This document shows, one piece after another, positions 51,675-60,733 of a stretch of 62,340 nucleotides of DNA. The stretch lies in assembly GCF_000142905.1 (NCBI RefSeq), contig NW_013657624.1, forward strand, positions 170,211 to 232,550, written 5' to 3'. The position numbers and the translations under genes were made by a program. This DNA comes from Thecamonas trahens ATCC 50062 (Eukaryota; Apusozoa; Apusomonadida; Apusomonadidae). Positions within the stretch are counted from its first letter, which is position 1. Each line of letters starts with the position of its first letter. The notes below the pieces were generated by a model. The model did not search any database. It saw nothing but the letters and a program-made list of their open reading frames with translations, and was not told the DNA's origin.

Positions 51675-54600
51675 ATGGGAGGTAAGTATATGCCTGCTCC
51701 TGTGCTTGATGTGGTGCCTGTTATGGCTGTGGTGGCCATGAGCGTGGTTGTGGTAAAGGGGCGGGGAGAGGGGGGGAGTGCAAGAGGATGGATGACATGC
51801 GGGTTGGGCTGGTGCCCGAGCTCGACTGGAGCGAGCAAGTCGGACAAGCCGGGCGGGATGGGCAAGCTGTGATATGATGTGATATGGTGTGGTGTGATGT
51901 GGTGCGTCTTGTACTCATGGTGATGGTGATGATGACGATTATGACGATGGTGACCATGATGATGACCTTGATGATGACGATGTTGATGACGATGTTGACG
52001 ATGATGATGACATCCGTCCCGTGACAGTGCCTGCTCTGTTCAGATACCTCTCCAAGAGGTACCCACGGATTGTGGTGGATGTCAAGGAGGATGTGCCGGA
52101 TGAGGGCAAGGATGAGGTGGATACGTCCAAGGCCAACCCAAACGGAATGGAGTTTGACTGTCTTTACCTCGACATGAACGGCATCATCCATCCGGCGTCG
52201 CACCCCGAGGACAAGCCGGCGCCGTCAACCGAGGACGACATGTATCTGGCCATCTTCGAGTACATCGACAAGGTCTTTGCCTGTGTCCGGCCACGGAAGA
52301 TTCTGTACATGGCCATCGATGGCGTTGCGCCACGGGCCAAGATGAACCAGCAGCGCGCGCGCCGGTTCCGCGCGGCACAGGAGCGCGAGATGCGGGCTGC
52401 GGCCGAGGTCCAACTCCGCGAGGAGTGGCTGCGGCTCGGGCGCGAGGTGCCGGAGGAGACCGAAGGCGGCTTTGACTCGAACGTCATCACCCCGGGCACG
52501 CCGTTCATGGCGAAGCTCTCCGTCTACCTCCGTTGGTACATCTCGCTCAAGCTCTCGACCGACCCGGGCTGGGCTGGCATTGAGGTCATTCTCTCGGACG
52601 CGCAAGTGCCTGGCGAGGGTGAGCACAAGATCATGGAGTTTATCCGGGTCCAGCGGGCGCTACCCGGGTACGACGCCAACCAGCGTCACGTCATTCACGG
52701 CCTCGACGCCGACCTCATCATGCTCGCACTCGCCACCCACGAGCCCCACTTTTACATCCTCCGCGAGCGCATCATCTTTGGCCCGCCACTCATCTGCAAG
52801 GTGTGCGGCCAGCCTGGGCACGCCGAAGACAAGTGTAAGTTTGCGTCGGCCGAGGCCAAGGCCGCGCTGGCCGGCGAGCGCAAGGAGACGAGCGCAGCAA
52901 CGCCGTTCCAGTTCCTCCGCATCCCGGTCCTCCGCGAGTACCTCGCCAAAGAGTTTGAGGGCCCCCACTACTCGGTTGCCGGAGGCATGGACCTTGAGCG
53001 CATCATCGACGACTATGTGTTTCTCTGCTTTCTCGTGGGTAACGACTTTCTCCCGCACCTCCCCTCGCTCGACATTCGCGAGGGCGCCATTGACCGACTC
53101 ATGGAGCTGTACAAGTCGCTCTTCCCCACCATGGGTGGGTACATTACCGAGAACGGGCGTCTGATCTGGCCGCGGGCGCAGGCGGTGCTCGCGGCGCTCG
53201 CAGTCGACGAAGAGTCGATCTTTGTCGAACGGGCGGCCGATGCAGCCAAGCGCGACGCTCGCGACGAGCAGCGGACGGCTGAGATTGCGTCGCGGGCGGC
53301 TGAGCGCGAGCACTGGAACCTCGTGCGCCGGTACGCCACTCACGTTCCGCGTGCGCCCAGCGATGTCAAGGCCATCGAGGACGCGCTGGCGGCCGGCAAG
53401 ACGTCGTCGGCAACGGCGCGGCAGGCGATGGCGGGCGGCGGTGCCCGCGAGGCGTCGCAGTACTCGGCCGAGGATCTCGCGGCGATGCTGACGCTGTCGG
53501 CATCGGAGCCACGGCGCGAGCTAGCGGCGCGGACGCCGATCCGCGACGCCGACCTCCTCGCCCTCTACGACGGCATCCGGCAGGTCGCCTCGGGCCCGCC
53601 GGGCTCGGTCAAGGTATTCTCAGAGCTATCGGGCTTTTACCGCGCCAAGGGCCACGCGTACGCAGAGACGCTCGGCCTCGAGCACGACACGCTTGGCGGG
53701 CACCCGCACCAGGCGCTGCGCGTGACCAAGACTGGCAGCAAGCCTATCGACGACGCCACAGCCTTTGCTGCCGACCTCAAGAGCGCGGTCAAGAGCGCGG
53801 CAACCGTCTCTGACGCCGACGCCGAGAACAAGACGCGTCTCGGTGACTTTGGATGGCGCGAGCGGTACTACGAGCTCAAGTTTGGCAGCGCCGGAACCGA
53901 TGTGAGTGTGGTGGCACACGCGTACGTGGAGGGCCTCGCCTGGGTCCTGCAGTACTACTACTCGGGCGTGCCGTCGTGGAACTGGTACTACCCTTATCAC
54001 TATGCGCCGTTTGCGACCGATCTCGCGTCACTCGAGACGTTTGAGGCCAAGTTTGAGCTCGGCAAGCCATTCAAGCCGTTCCAGCAGCTGATGGCAGTCT
54101 TCCCAGCTGCATCCGGACACGCCATTCCGGCGCCGTTCCGCGCGCTCATGACTGCTGACGACTCGCCGATCCGCGACTTTTACCCGCTCGACTTTGGCCT
54201 CGACATGGAGGGCAAGCGCTACGCATGGCAGGCCGTAGTCCTCCTCCCGTTCATCGATGAAGCACGGCTGCTGGCGGCGCTCGAGCCGCTGGAGGCCGAG
54301 CTCACGCCCGAGGAGCGAGCTCGCTCGCTGCCGGGCCTCACGTACTACGCGGTCCGGGCTGACGCTTCGGTGGCCCAGACGCTCGAGCTCTCAGAGTTTG
54401 CCGCGAGTGCCGATGCTGCCGCGCCTCAAGCCAACAGCGGGAAGCAAAAGCCTGGATGGGCGCTAGCACTCGTCGCGGCGGGCTGTAAGGAGTGGCCTGG
54501 CGCCATGGCTGGCTTTGTCTGGCCGTGCGGCGCAACCCGCCGGCCGGCCTCTATTTATCCTGCCGAGCCGTTCAGCGGGCGCGACCCGTCAAAGTACTCG

Positions 54601-54747
54601 ATGATCCCGTTCGACAACAATGCACTGATCCTCGCGTACGGCCTCCCGCCCAAGCGGGCCCACCGACCGTTTCTCATCCCGGGCGCCCAGCGGCCCAAGC
54701 CGATCCTGCGCGCACACGACCGCCCGGTCCGCGGGCGCGGACGCGGA

Positions 54748-54782
<35 letters not shown>

Positions 54783-55398
54783 ACGCGGGCGTGGACGTGG
54801 GCGTGACTACTCGCGCGGCTATCAGCAGCCCGGGCGCGGGGGCTACTCGCGGGTGCCGCAACGCGACCAGCCGCGTGGCTTCCAGGCTGCGCCAAGCCTC
54901 ATGCCACACGTCCACGGCCATCTGCCTGCGCGCCGGATCATGCCGACCGCGCACTGGACACCAAACCCATTCCCGCACCCGGGCCCTGCTCCGTGGGCGG
55001 GCGGCGGCGCAAGCGGCGGCGCGGCCAGCAGTCACAACGGCAGCAACGTGTCGCGGCCGCCCCTCCCTGCTGCGCCGCAGGAATGGGTCCCGCCGCGGGC
55101 ACCGGGCGCGCCACCGGCGCCGCAGCGGCCTGGCGGCCCCGCTTCGTTTGGCGGGATGTACGCGCCGCCGCCGGCATCGTCTGCGCCAGCACCGCCGTCG
55201 CGCAAGCGGCATTGGCGTCCGCAGTCGGGTGACACATCAGCTGGGCGCGGAGGGCAGAACAGCGGCGGGCGCGGCGGTCGGCGCGGCGGCGGACGCGGTG
55301 GTGGGCGCGGTGGAAACCGGTCGGCAGCGGCATCGATCCGCGAAATGCTGCGCAAGAAGCGCAAGGGTCTCGATGGCGACTTTATTGTCCCACAGTAG
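51675..55398 (+). CDS. XRN2: XRN2/Rat1 nuclear 5'-3' exoribonuclease, 7-nt first coding exon
   Basis: Exon 1 codes only ATGGGAG (51675-51681); exon 2 (52028-55398) completes the invariant N-terminus as MGVPALFRYLSKRYPR. About 1125 aa. Conserved XRN blocks follow: DCLYLDMNGIIHPASHPE, AIDGVAPRAKMNQQRARRFR, SDAQVPGEGEHKIMEFIR, HGLDADLIMLALATHEPHFY and FLVGNDFLPHLPSLDI. A CCHC knuckle (CKVCGQPGHAEDKC, about 259-272), usual for XRN2 rather than XRN1, supports the nuclear paralogue. From about 906 there is a long Arg-Gly run followed by an RGG-rich tail. Expected to degrade 5'-monophosphorylated RNA in termination and rRNA processing. The unspliced ATG-like codon at 52021 is not a real start. Confidence 0.95.
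51682..52027 (+). other. Intron of the XRN2 gene
   Basis: 346 nt, GTAAGT donor, CCGTGACAG acceptor, phase 1. It carries a gat/gac-rich repeat at 51915-52015. It is the only placed intron here without a GTACGY donor. Confidence 0.9.
54738..54810 (+). repeat. GCGCGG hexamer run encoding Arg-Gly repeats in XRN2
   Basis: About 70 bp of gcgcgg/gcgcgc units encoding alternating Arg and Gly. A likely site of length variation; the frame stays open. Confidence 0.85.
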
Positions 55399-56922
55399 CT
55401 CGTGTTTCAAGCGTTTACGCCCAGTCTCTGCCTCTGCGCTCGGGCACATGTCTGTGAGCCGTGGATGCGGGGGATTGTTGTCGACTATGCAGCACAGCGA
55501 TTGGCAATTTCATAGCCAGCAACCTTCATGAAGACTCGCCGGCAGGGACTGCCCTGCGGAGCCGCAGCAAGAGTTGATAATGCCGTTTGCGGGCCGTTTG
55601 CGTGGCTCGCAGTGATGCTTGTCGGGTAGCCGTGCCTCTAAGGCGCTGCGGCTGGTGGCGACTAATGTGTCGGTGACAGGCAGCGCCACACGTGTGTGCG
55701 TCGGATGCTCGCGTTTCCACTACGTTTGACATGGCTGGACAAACGTCACGCGGTGCATTGGTAGCTCAGCGAAGCTGGCTGATGCCGGAGGGAGTGTCGC
55801 TGTAAAGGCTAGATGCTTGCGGATGGGGCGAGAAGCTGTTGTACGGTTGTTGGGGCGCTTTCTGTCGGCAGTGCAGGCGTACGGGGAGATGCGGGATGTT
55901 TCATGGCTGGTTCAGGTGGTTATTTGCCGGAGTGAGTGTCTGCGCGGGTTGTTGCCAATCACTTCTAATTGGAGGTACCTCGGTGGATTTTTCGCCGACC
56001 TTGACCAGACGAAACAGAAATCCCGCATTGTGCGACACCCCACTCTGCCGACTCGTGAGGCCCCTTCTGGAGCTAGCAGGTATTTTTCTGTCCCTCCAAG
56101 GTCACCAACAGGTATGTTGATACGTATGGTAGTTGGCGCGCGTTATGGTGTTCGTATGGTAAATACTTAGTCCTATGTAGCTCCCCCTCCCCCCTAGGGA
56201 ACACCGTTGGGTTGGGCCGACTTTTGGTCAGCGGTCAAAAAATGCCCGCATCAGTCGTTCGTCTGGTCTCCGTTGCCAGCCTCATCCCCTGAAAAATGTT
56301 CCATGAAAAAACGGCAAAGGTTGATCGAGATCTATCCAGCTTGCCACCACTCGACTTCATTCAGTGCATCGTACGGTATGTGAGTTGGCCAGCCAACGCA
56401 TCCGCAATTGGGCAATGTGCGGCCATGCCATGCCTACCATGGTGAATGATGTGTGTGTGGGGAGGAAGGGGGGGTTCTTTGGGATGCCTTCGGCATGGTG
56501 TGTCGGTTCCGGCCCCCTTTGTCATCCCCGTGGGCGTGTGTATGTGGCAGCTGACGAGGTCCGCGACTTGGCTTCGCTGTCACTACGTAGACTCTGGTCA
56601 ACCGAAGCTTTTTTCGCTCGGCTTCGTGAAGGCTGGTGCTTTGAGGCAATTTGCACGTACGTTTGGCATGGTTGGCATCATCCCACGCGAGCGTTTGTTT
56701 TTTGTTATTGAGTTGACCAGGTGCGGAGAAGGGGCGGGGGGCAGTGGTCGACGACCCACAGAACGTTGCCCACCTCCTATCCTCTTGCCCCCCTTACACC
56801 TCACTTACATCCCCATCCTCCACAAGTATAGCATCTTGACAACATCCCCGGCGTCTTGCTTCCCTGGAATTGACCCAGTCGTTACCTAGTTTCAACCAAT
56901 CCAAGCCGATACCTCTGCTGAC
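55399..56922. other. 1.5-kb intergenic region
   Basis: Lower GC than the coding parts. ORFs up to 147 aa overlap on both strands without domains or consistent codon bias. No tRNA-like fold or B-box was seen. It is the longest stretch in the window with no supported gene. Confidence 0.55.
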
Positions 56923-59514
56923 ATGCCGAATCGCAAGCGTGTCTCGCAGGCGTGCGATTTTTGCAGAACAAACAAGCGTCGCTGCTCCGGCTGGCCGCCA
57001 TGCACGCAATGCGTCCGCCGCAAGCGCGAGTGCACCTTTGAGATGGACCGCATCCGGCGGCCGGCAGTGAAGCCCGGCTCGGTGCCCATCGAAGAGGTCG
57101 ACCGTATTGCCACCGAGCGCCGGAATGCGGCCAAGGAGGCCAAACGCCGTAAGTCATCTGCCTCAAAGAACAGTTCGGGCTGCCCGAAGCCGTCGACCGG
57201 GTCAGGCTCGGGATCAGCGCCGACGACTGCGAGTGGCGCGACTGTCCCGCAGGCGAGTGAGATGCCAACGCCGGTCATGGCCGCTACCTCCGGGTTCGTC
57301 GGTGGCTACTCGCCCGGCAGTTTTTCGTCGTCTGCGGCGTCATCGGTGCAGCCGATGCCTGGGCTGTACGCCGGCGCACCGCTAGCTGGGGCTCCACCGG
57401 TGACCTACTCGCGGGTGATGGCGACGGAGATTCCGACGGTGCCGTCGCCGCTGGTGGCGGACCCGCCACTGGCCGGCCGGGTGGCTAACCGGGTCGGCGG
57501 CCTCCAGCTCGACTTGCTTAATGTGGTGGCCAACGGTCTTCCGCCGGGCCTCGACACCTGGTCGCCGCTTCCGAACCTCCTCACGCTCTCAAACATGACC
57601 GAGACTGAGCTCTTTGGGCCGGCCGAGGTGCCTGCGGCCGGCGCCGAGGCCGGCGACGCCTCTGCGGCGAACAGCAAGCGGCGGCGCGACGATGACGGCG
57701 AAGGCCACCTCGGCGCAACCGATGCGTCGCGGCCGCGCAAGATGGCGCGGCCGCTGCAGGCGCCGTCTGGCTCTGTCTCGCCGTCGCCAATCGGCATGGT
57801 GAAGCTTCCGCCCGGCCCGCCGCTCCCGGCGATTTTCCAGACGACCGAGTCGAAGCAGGTGCTTGCGCTCCTCGTGGAGACGTACTTTACGTACATCAAT
57901 GCGATTCCCGGCCTTGTGGTGCGGCGGAGCGAGTTTGAGGCGCTTGCGGCCGGTGGCACGCCCCCGAAGCTCAGCATTGCCGTCCACGTCCAGTTCTACG
58001 TGGCGATGGCGCTTGCGGCGTCGGGACTCAAGCACGCGGTGATGGCGGCGCAGCTGATGCAGCGCGCGTCTGAGCTTGTGCCGCAGCTCGCGGGTGCGCG
58101 CGATGTCGACACGGCCGTCGCCCACACGCTGCTCTTCCTCTCGTACATGGGGGTGAACAACGAGCTGGCGGGCACGTTCCTCTCGGCAGCGCACACGGTG
58201 GTGAGCGCGCTTGTCGACCGCAGCTCCGTTGTGGCGGCTTGTGGCGACTCTGTGGAGCTCGACGCGCTCCTGACCAAGTTTTCCACAGGCATGGTCCTCT
58301 CGTCGGCTCACCAAGAGCAGGCGCGGTTTGTGATGGCCAACCTCTTTGCACTTGTGCACGCGGACACGCTGGCCAAGATCGAGTCGACTGACGCTGACGC
58401 ACTGTTTTCGATTGGAGAGGCCAAGCTCCGCGAGCACTGCCCCGAGTCGGCGAGCGTGCGCGGGTACCGGCCGCTCTCACGCGAGATCGCCACGCTCCTT
58501 CTCTCGGCCATTCCGACGGACAAGCTCTTCTCGATGGTCTCGATGCTCCTCGACTCACCAGGGCTGACCGAGGTCGAGCGCGGGTACCTGGCTGTGGTCC
58601 GTGCGGCGGTCGACACCTCGGTGATTGTGCTCGACCAGTGGGACCCGGCGTTTTCGTCACTCCCCGAGCTCCGCGCGCTCCTCAGCTCGTTCACCACGAC
58701 GCACCCAGTCGGCTCGTCGCCGGCCGAGGTCGAGTCCCGCAAGCGTGCGCTCGCCGACGCGGCGCCGCTCCTGGACCGTATGCTCGCGCGGCTGATGGCC
58801 ATCCGTACGCTCTTCCTCCGTGACGTGGCGGCCGGAGTGCCCAACCCCGACCTCGCTTTTGGTCCGCTCACCCTCCTCGTCCTCGCCACCGTCTCGACGT
58901 TCATCGGCTTTCTTCACGGTATTGGTGGCAACCAGGAGAGCATGAACAAGATGTGCCGGTCGGCGGTCGAGTACATCGAGCTCGTGCCGCCGTTGGGCGC
59001 ACGGCTGCTGCACTCGACGGCGCTGCCGGCGGTGCCAACGCTTGTCACGCTGGCGTTTGTCTTTTTCCGCGCTGGCGACAGTGCGGCGCTCGCGCGATCG
59101 ACAGTGCTCCTCTCGGCACTGGCGCGCTCGTCGCGTGTTGCCGCTGCCGCCCTAGCGCTCATCGAGTCATTGACCGACCCGATTCAGCAAGTCGCAGCTA
59201 TGACCGGCACCTCGGCACAACAACTATTGGCGCAGCAGCAGCTCGCGAACGGCATCGGCACCAAGAACGCCCAGCACCAGGCCCGTAACGCTCTTCTCAA
59301 CCGCAAGTTTGGCGTCCAGCAGAGTCATCCATCTGGCCGCGTCGACTCGTCGCCGCAGCCGGGCGACGTTGACACGCTCGGCAACCCTGGCCTTGGCCTC
59401 GGCACGCTCAACGTTCGCACGGCAGACTTTCTCTCGGCCGCCCTCAAGACGCCCAAGACTACACCCGGCACCGACTACAATCCCGCAGACATGCTCGCTT
59501 CCATGGATCTTTAA
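56923..59514 (+). CDS. Fungal-type Zn(2)-Cys(6) transcription factor
   Basis: 863 aa. The binuclear zinc cluster is at residues 11-37: Cys at 11, 14, 21, 27, 30 and 37, i.e. C-x2-C-x6-C-x5-C-x2-C-x6-C, exactly the Gal4-type spacing. Basic residues flank it (CRTNKRRC, CVRRKREC). A Ser/Pro-rich region follows to about 300, then a helical region (about 310-720) resembling the fungal transcription factor middle domain: LALLVETYFTYINAIPGLV, AVHVQFYVAMALAASGLKHA and AVAHTLLFLSYMGVNNEL. It ends in a Gln-containing stretch. Expected to be a nuclear sequence-specific regulator. Such clusters are almost confined to fungi and a few protists, so the call is notable. Confidence 0.88.
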   Translation: MPNRKRVSQACDFCRTNKRRCSGWPPCTQCVRRKRECTFEMDRIRRPAVKPGSVPIEEVDRIATERRNAAKEAKRRKSSASKNSSGCPKPSTGSGSGSAPTTASGATVPQASEMPTPVMAATSGFVGGYSPGSFSSSAASSVQPMPGLYAGAPLAGAPPVTYSRVMATEIPTVPSPLVADPPLAGRVANRVGGLQLDLLNVVANGLPPGLDTWSPLPNLLTLSNMTETELFGPAEVPAAGAEAGDASAANSKRRRDDDGEGHLGATDASRPRKMARPLQAPSGSVSPSPIGMVKLPPGPPLPAIFQTTESKQVLALLVETYFTYINAIPGLVVRRSEFEALAAGGTPPKLSIAVHVQFYVAMALAASGLKHAVMAAQLMQRASELVPQLAGARDVDTAVAHTLLFLSYMGVNNELAGTFLSAAHTVVSALVDRSSVVAACGDSVELDALLTKFSTGMVLSSAHQEQARFVMANLFALVHADTLAKIESTDADALFSIGEAKLREHCPESASVRGYRPLSREIATLLLSAIPTDKLFSMVSMLLDSPGLTEVERGYLAVVRAAVDTSVIVLDQWDPAFSSLPELRALLSSFTTTHPVGSSPAEVESRKRALADAAPLLDRMLARLMAIRTLFLRDVAAGVPNPDLAFGPLTLLVLATVSTFIGFLHGIGGNQESMNKMCRSAVEYIELVPPLGARLLHSTALPAVPTLVTLAFVFFRAGDSAALARSTVLLSALARSSRVAAAALALIESLTDPIQQVAAMTGTSAQQLLAQQQLANGIGTKNAQHQARNALLNRKFGVQQSHPSGRVDSSPQPGDVDTLGNPGLGLGTLNVRTADFLSAALKTPKTTPGTDYNPADMLASMDL

Positions 59515-59646
59515 TCTATAATGAAACACAATCACACGCTGAGAGCGCTTGCTGGCGGTGGTGTGGCGGGTGGCGGGGAGTCTCGTCCGAACACGCCACA
59601 CACGAAACACAGCGAGCGAGGCAAGGGCGGAAGCCAAGTTGGAAGC

Positions 59647-60684
59647 ATGGCAGAGACGACGGGACGAGTCGGCGACCCACGACCTGCGCTCAACACGACA
59701 GGCCGCAGCTTTGAGGGTGTCGGCGAGGTGTGGATCCCTGTCTCGCAAGCAAAGGGCGAGCTGGCGTGGCGGGAGGAGCTCGTCTCGGGCCTCATCGTTG
59801 AATCGCGCATCGAAGCCAAAGTGGCGGCATCGGCTGCAGCAGCCGGTCACGGCGTCTCGGCGCCGCCGCTCATCTTTTTTACTCGGCAGTGGTTCGAGTA
59901 TGGCCTGGCTCTGACCCAAGATCGCGACGGGACGGACTCTGGCTTGGGCTCCGACATCGGCCGACCGACAGGTCTGGTCGAGGCGATGGCTAGTGAGACC
60001 GAGGACTTTGTTGCCTTTGTGGACGCGGTGATCAATGTGCTCGAAGTCGATCTGGGCCTTGTTGACTACCACTGGCAGCTGTTGCTGTTCAAGCATGCTG
60101 TGCGGGGCAAGAAGTCGCCCATCCGTGCGCACGGCGTTCGAGTGTACTACGGCAACGTCGACCGCGACGGCCCATACAACTCGGGCCTCACCTGCCTCTC
60201 GTGCGAGACCGCGAGTGTCGAGGCGAGGCAGTCATTTGTGACCGACAACGAGGAGGCGTGCATGTGGCTGGACGCAAAAGGCCGGCCGATGTGGGTGGTG
60301 ACGCCGCGGCGGCACGTCGACGCGCTCTCCGAGTGCACGGCAGCCGAAAAGATGGCGATATTTCAGCTGGCGGCGACAGGGCTTGGCGCGTCAGTGGCGG
60401 CCGCCATGGCCAAGGAGCCGGCCGGTTTTCGGTTCTCGACGCTCAAACTCAACCACGGAACGTACCGCAATTGGGAGCACCTCCACCTCAAGATCTCGCT
60501 CCACGGCTCAAACTGGCGGCAGGTGGCGGAGGCGGTGGCAGCGAGCCTCCCCGGCGAGCGCACTGATCTCCTCGACCGACTCGACACGCTGCGGGCCGAG
60601 GCGGCGGCGCGCAAGGCGGCGCGTAAGGCACGAGGGGAGAGCGGCAGTAGCGGGCGTGGAGGAGGCAAGGGCTGGAAACGGTGA
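59647..60684 (+). CDS. HIT-like (histidine triad) domain protein
   Basis: About 345 aa from the ATG at 59647; the frame opens at 59521, only 6 bp after the previous stop. The C-terminal half resembles a HIT domain. A CLSC pair is followed by FVTDNEEACMWLDAKGRPMW, then VVTPRRHVDAL, the family's P-K/R-H segment after the beta-strand, and finally NHGTYRNWEHLHLKIS as a His-triad-like strand. Compared with HxHxHxx one His of the triad appears replaced by Lys, so activity is uncertain. The N-terminal part (residues 1-160) is unlike anything I know. The C-terminus is basic (KAARKARGESG). Likely a nucleotide-binding hydrolase or a derived binding protein. Confidence 0.6.
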   Translation: MAETTGRVGDPRPALNTTGRSFEGVGEVWIPVSQAKGELAWREELVSGLIVESRIEAKVAASAAAAGHGVSAPPLIFFTRQWFEYGLALTQDRDGTDSGLGSDIGRPTGLVEAMASETEDFVAFVDAVINVLEVDLGLVDYHWQLLLFKHAVRGKKSPIRAHGVRVYYGNVDRDGPYNSGLTCLSCETASVEARQSFVTDNEEACMWLDAKGRPMWVVTPRRHVDALSECTAAEKMAIFQLAATGLGASVAAAMAKEPAGFRFSTLKLNHGTYRNWEHLHLKISLHGSNWRQVAEAVAASLPGERTDLLDRLDTLRAEAAARKAARKARGESGSSGRGGGKGWKR

Positions 60685-60733
60685 TGGAGCAAGGAGTTGC
60701 AGCCAAGCCAGCAGAGGCGATACTTTGATGGAG

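Noticed and set aside
52021-52029. Start of XRN2 at 52021
   Set aside because: It is a GTG inside the intron end. The spliced start at 51675 gives the conserved MGVP.
55755-55815. Possible tRNA or snoRNA near ggtagctcagcg
   Set aside because: No matching acceptor stem or B-box (GGTTCRANYCC) downstream, and no C/D box pair.
55820-56160. 117-aa ORF in the 1.5-kb intergenic region
   Set aside because: No recognisable domain, codon use unlike neighbouring genes, and overlapping ORFs of similar quality.
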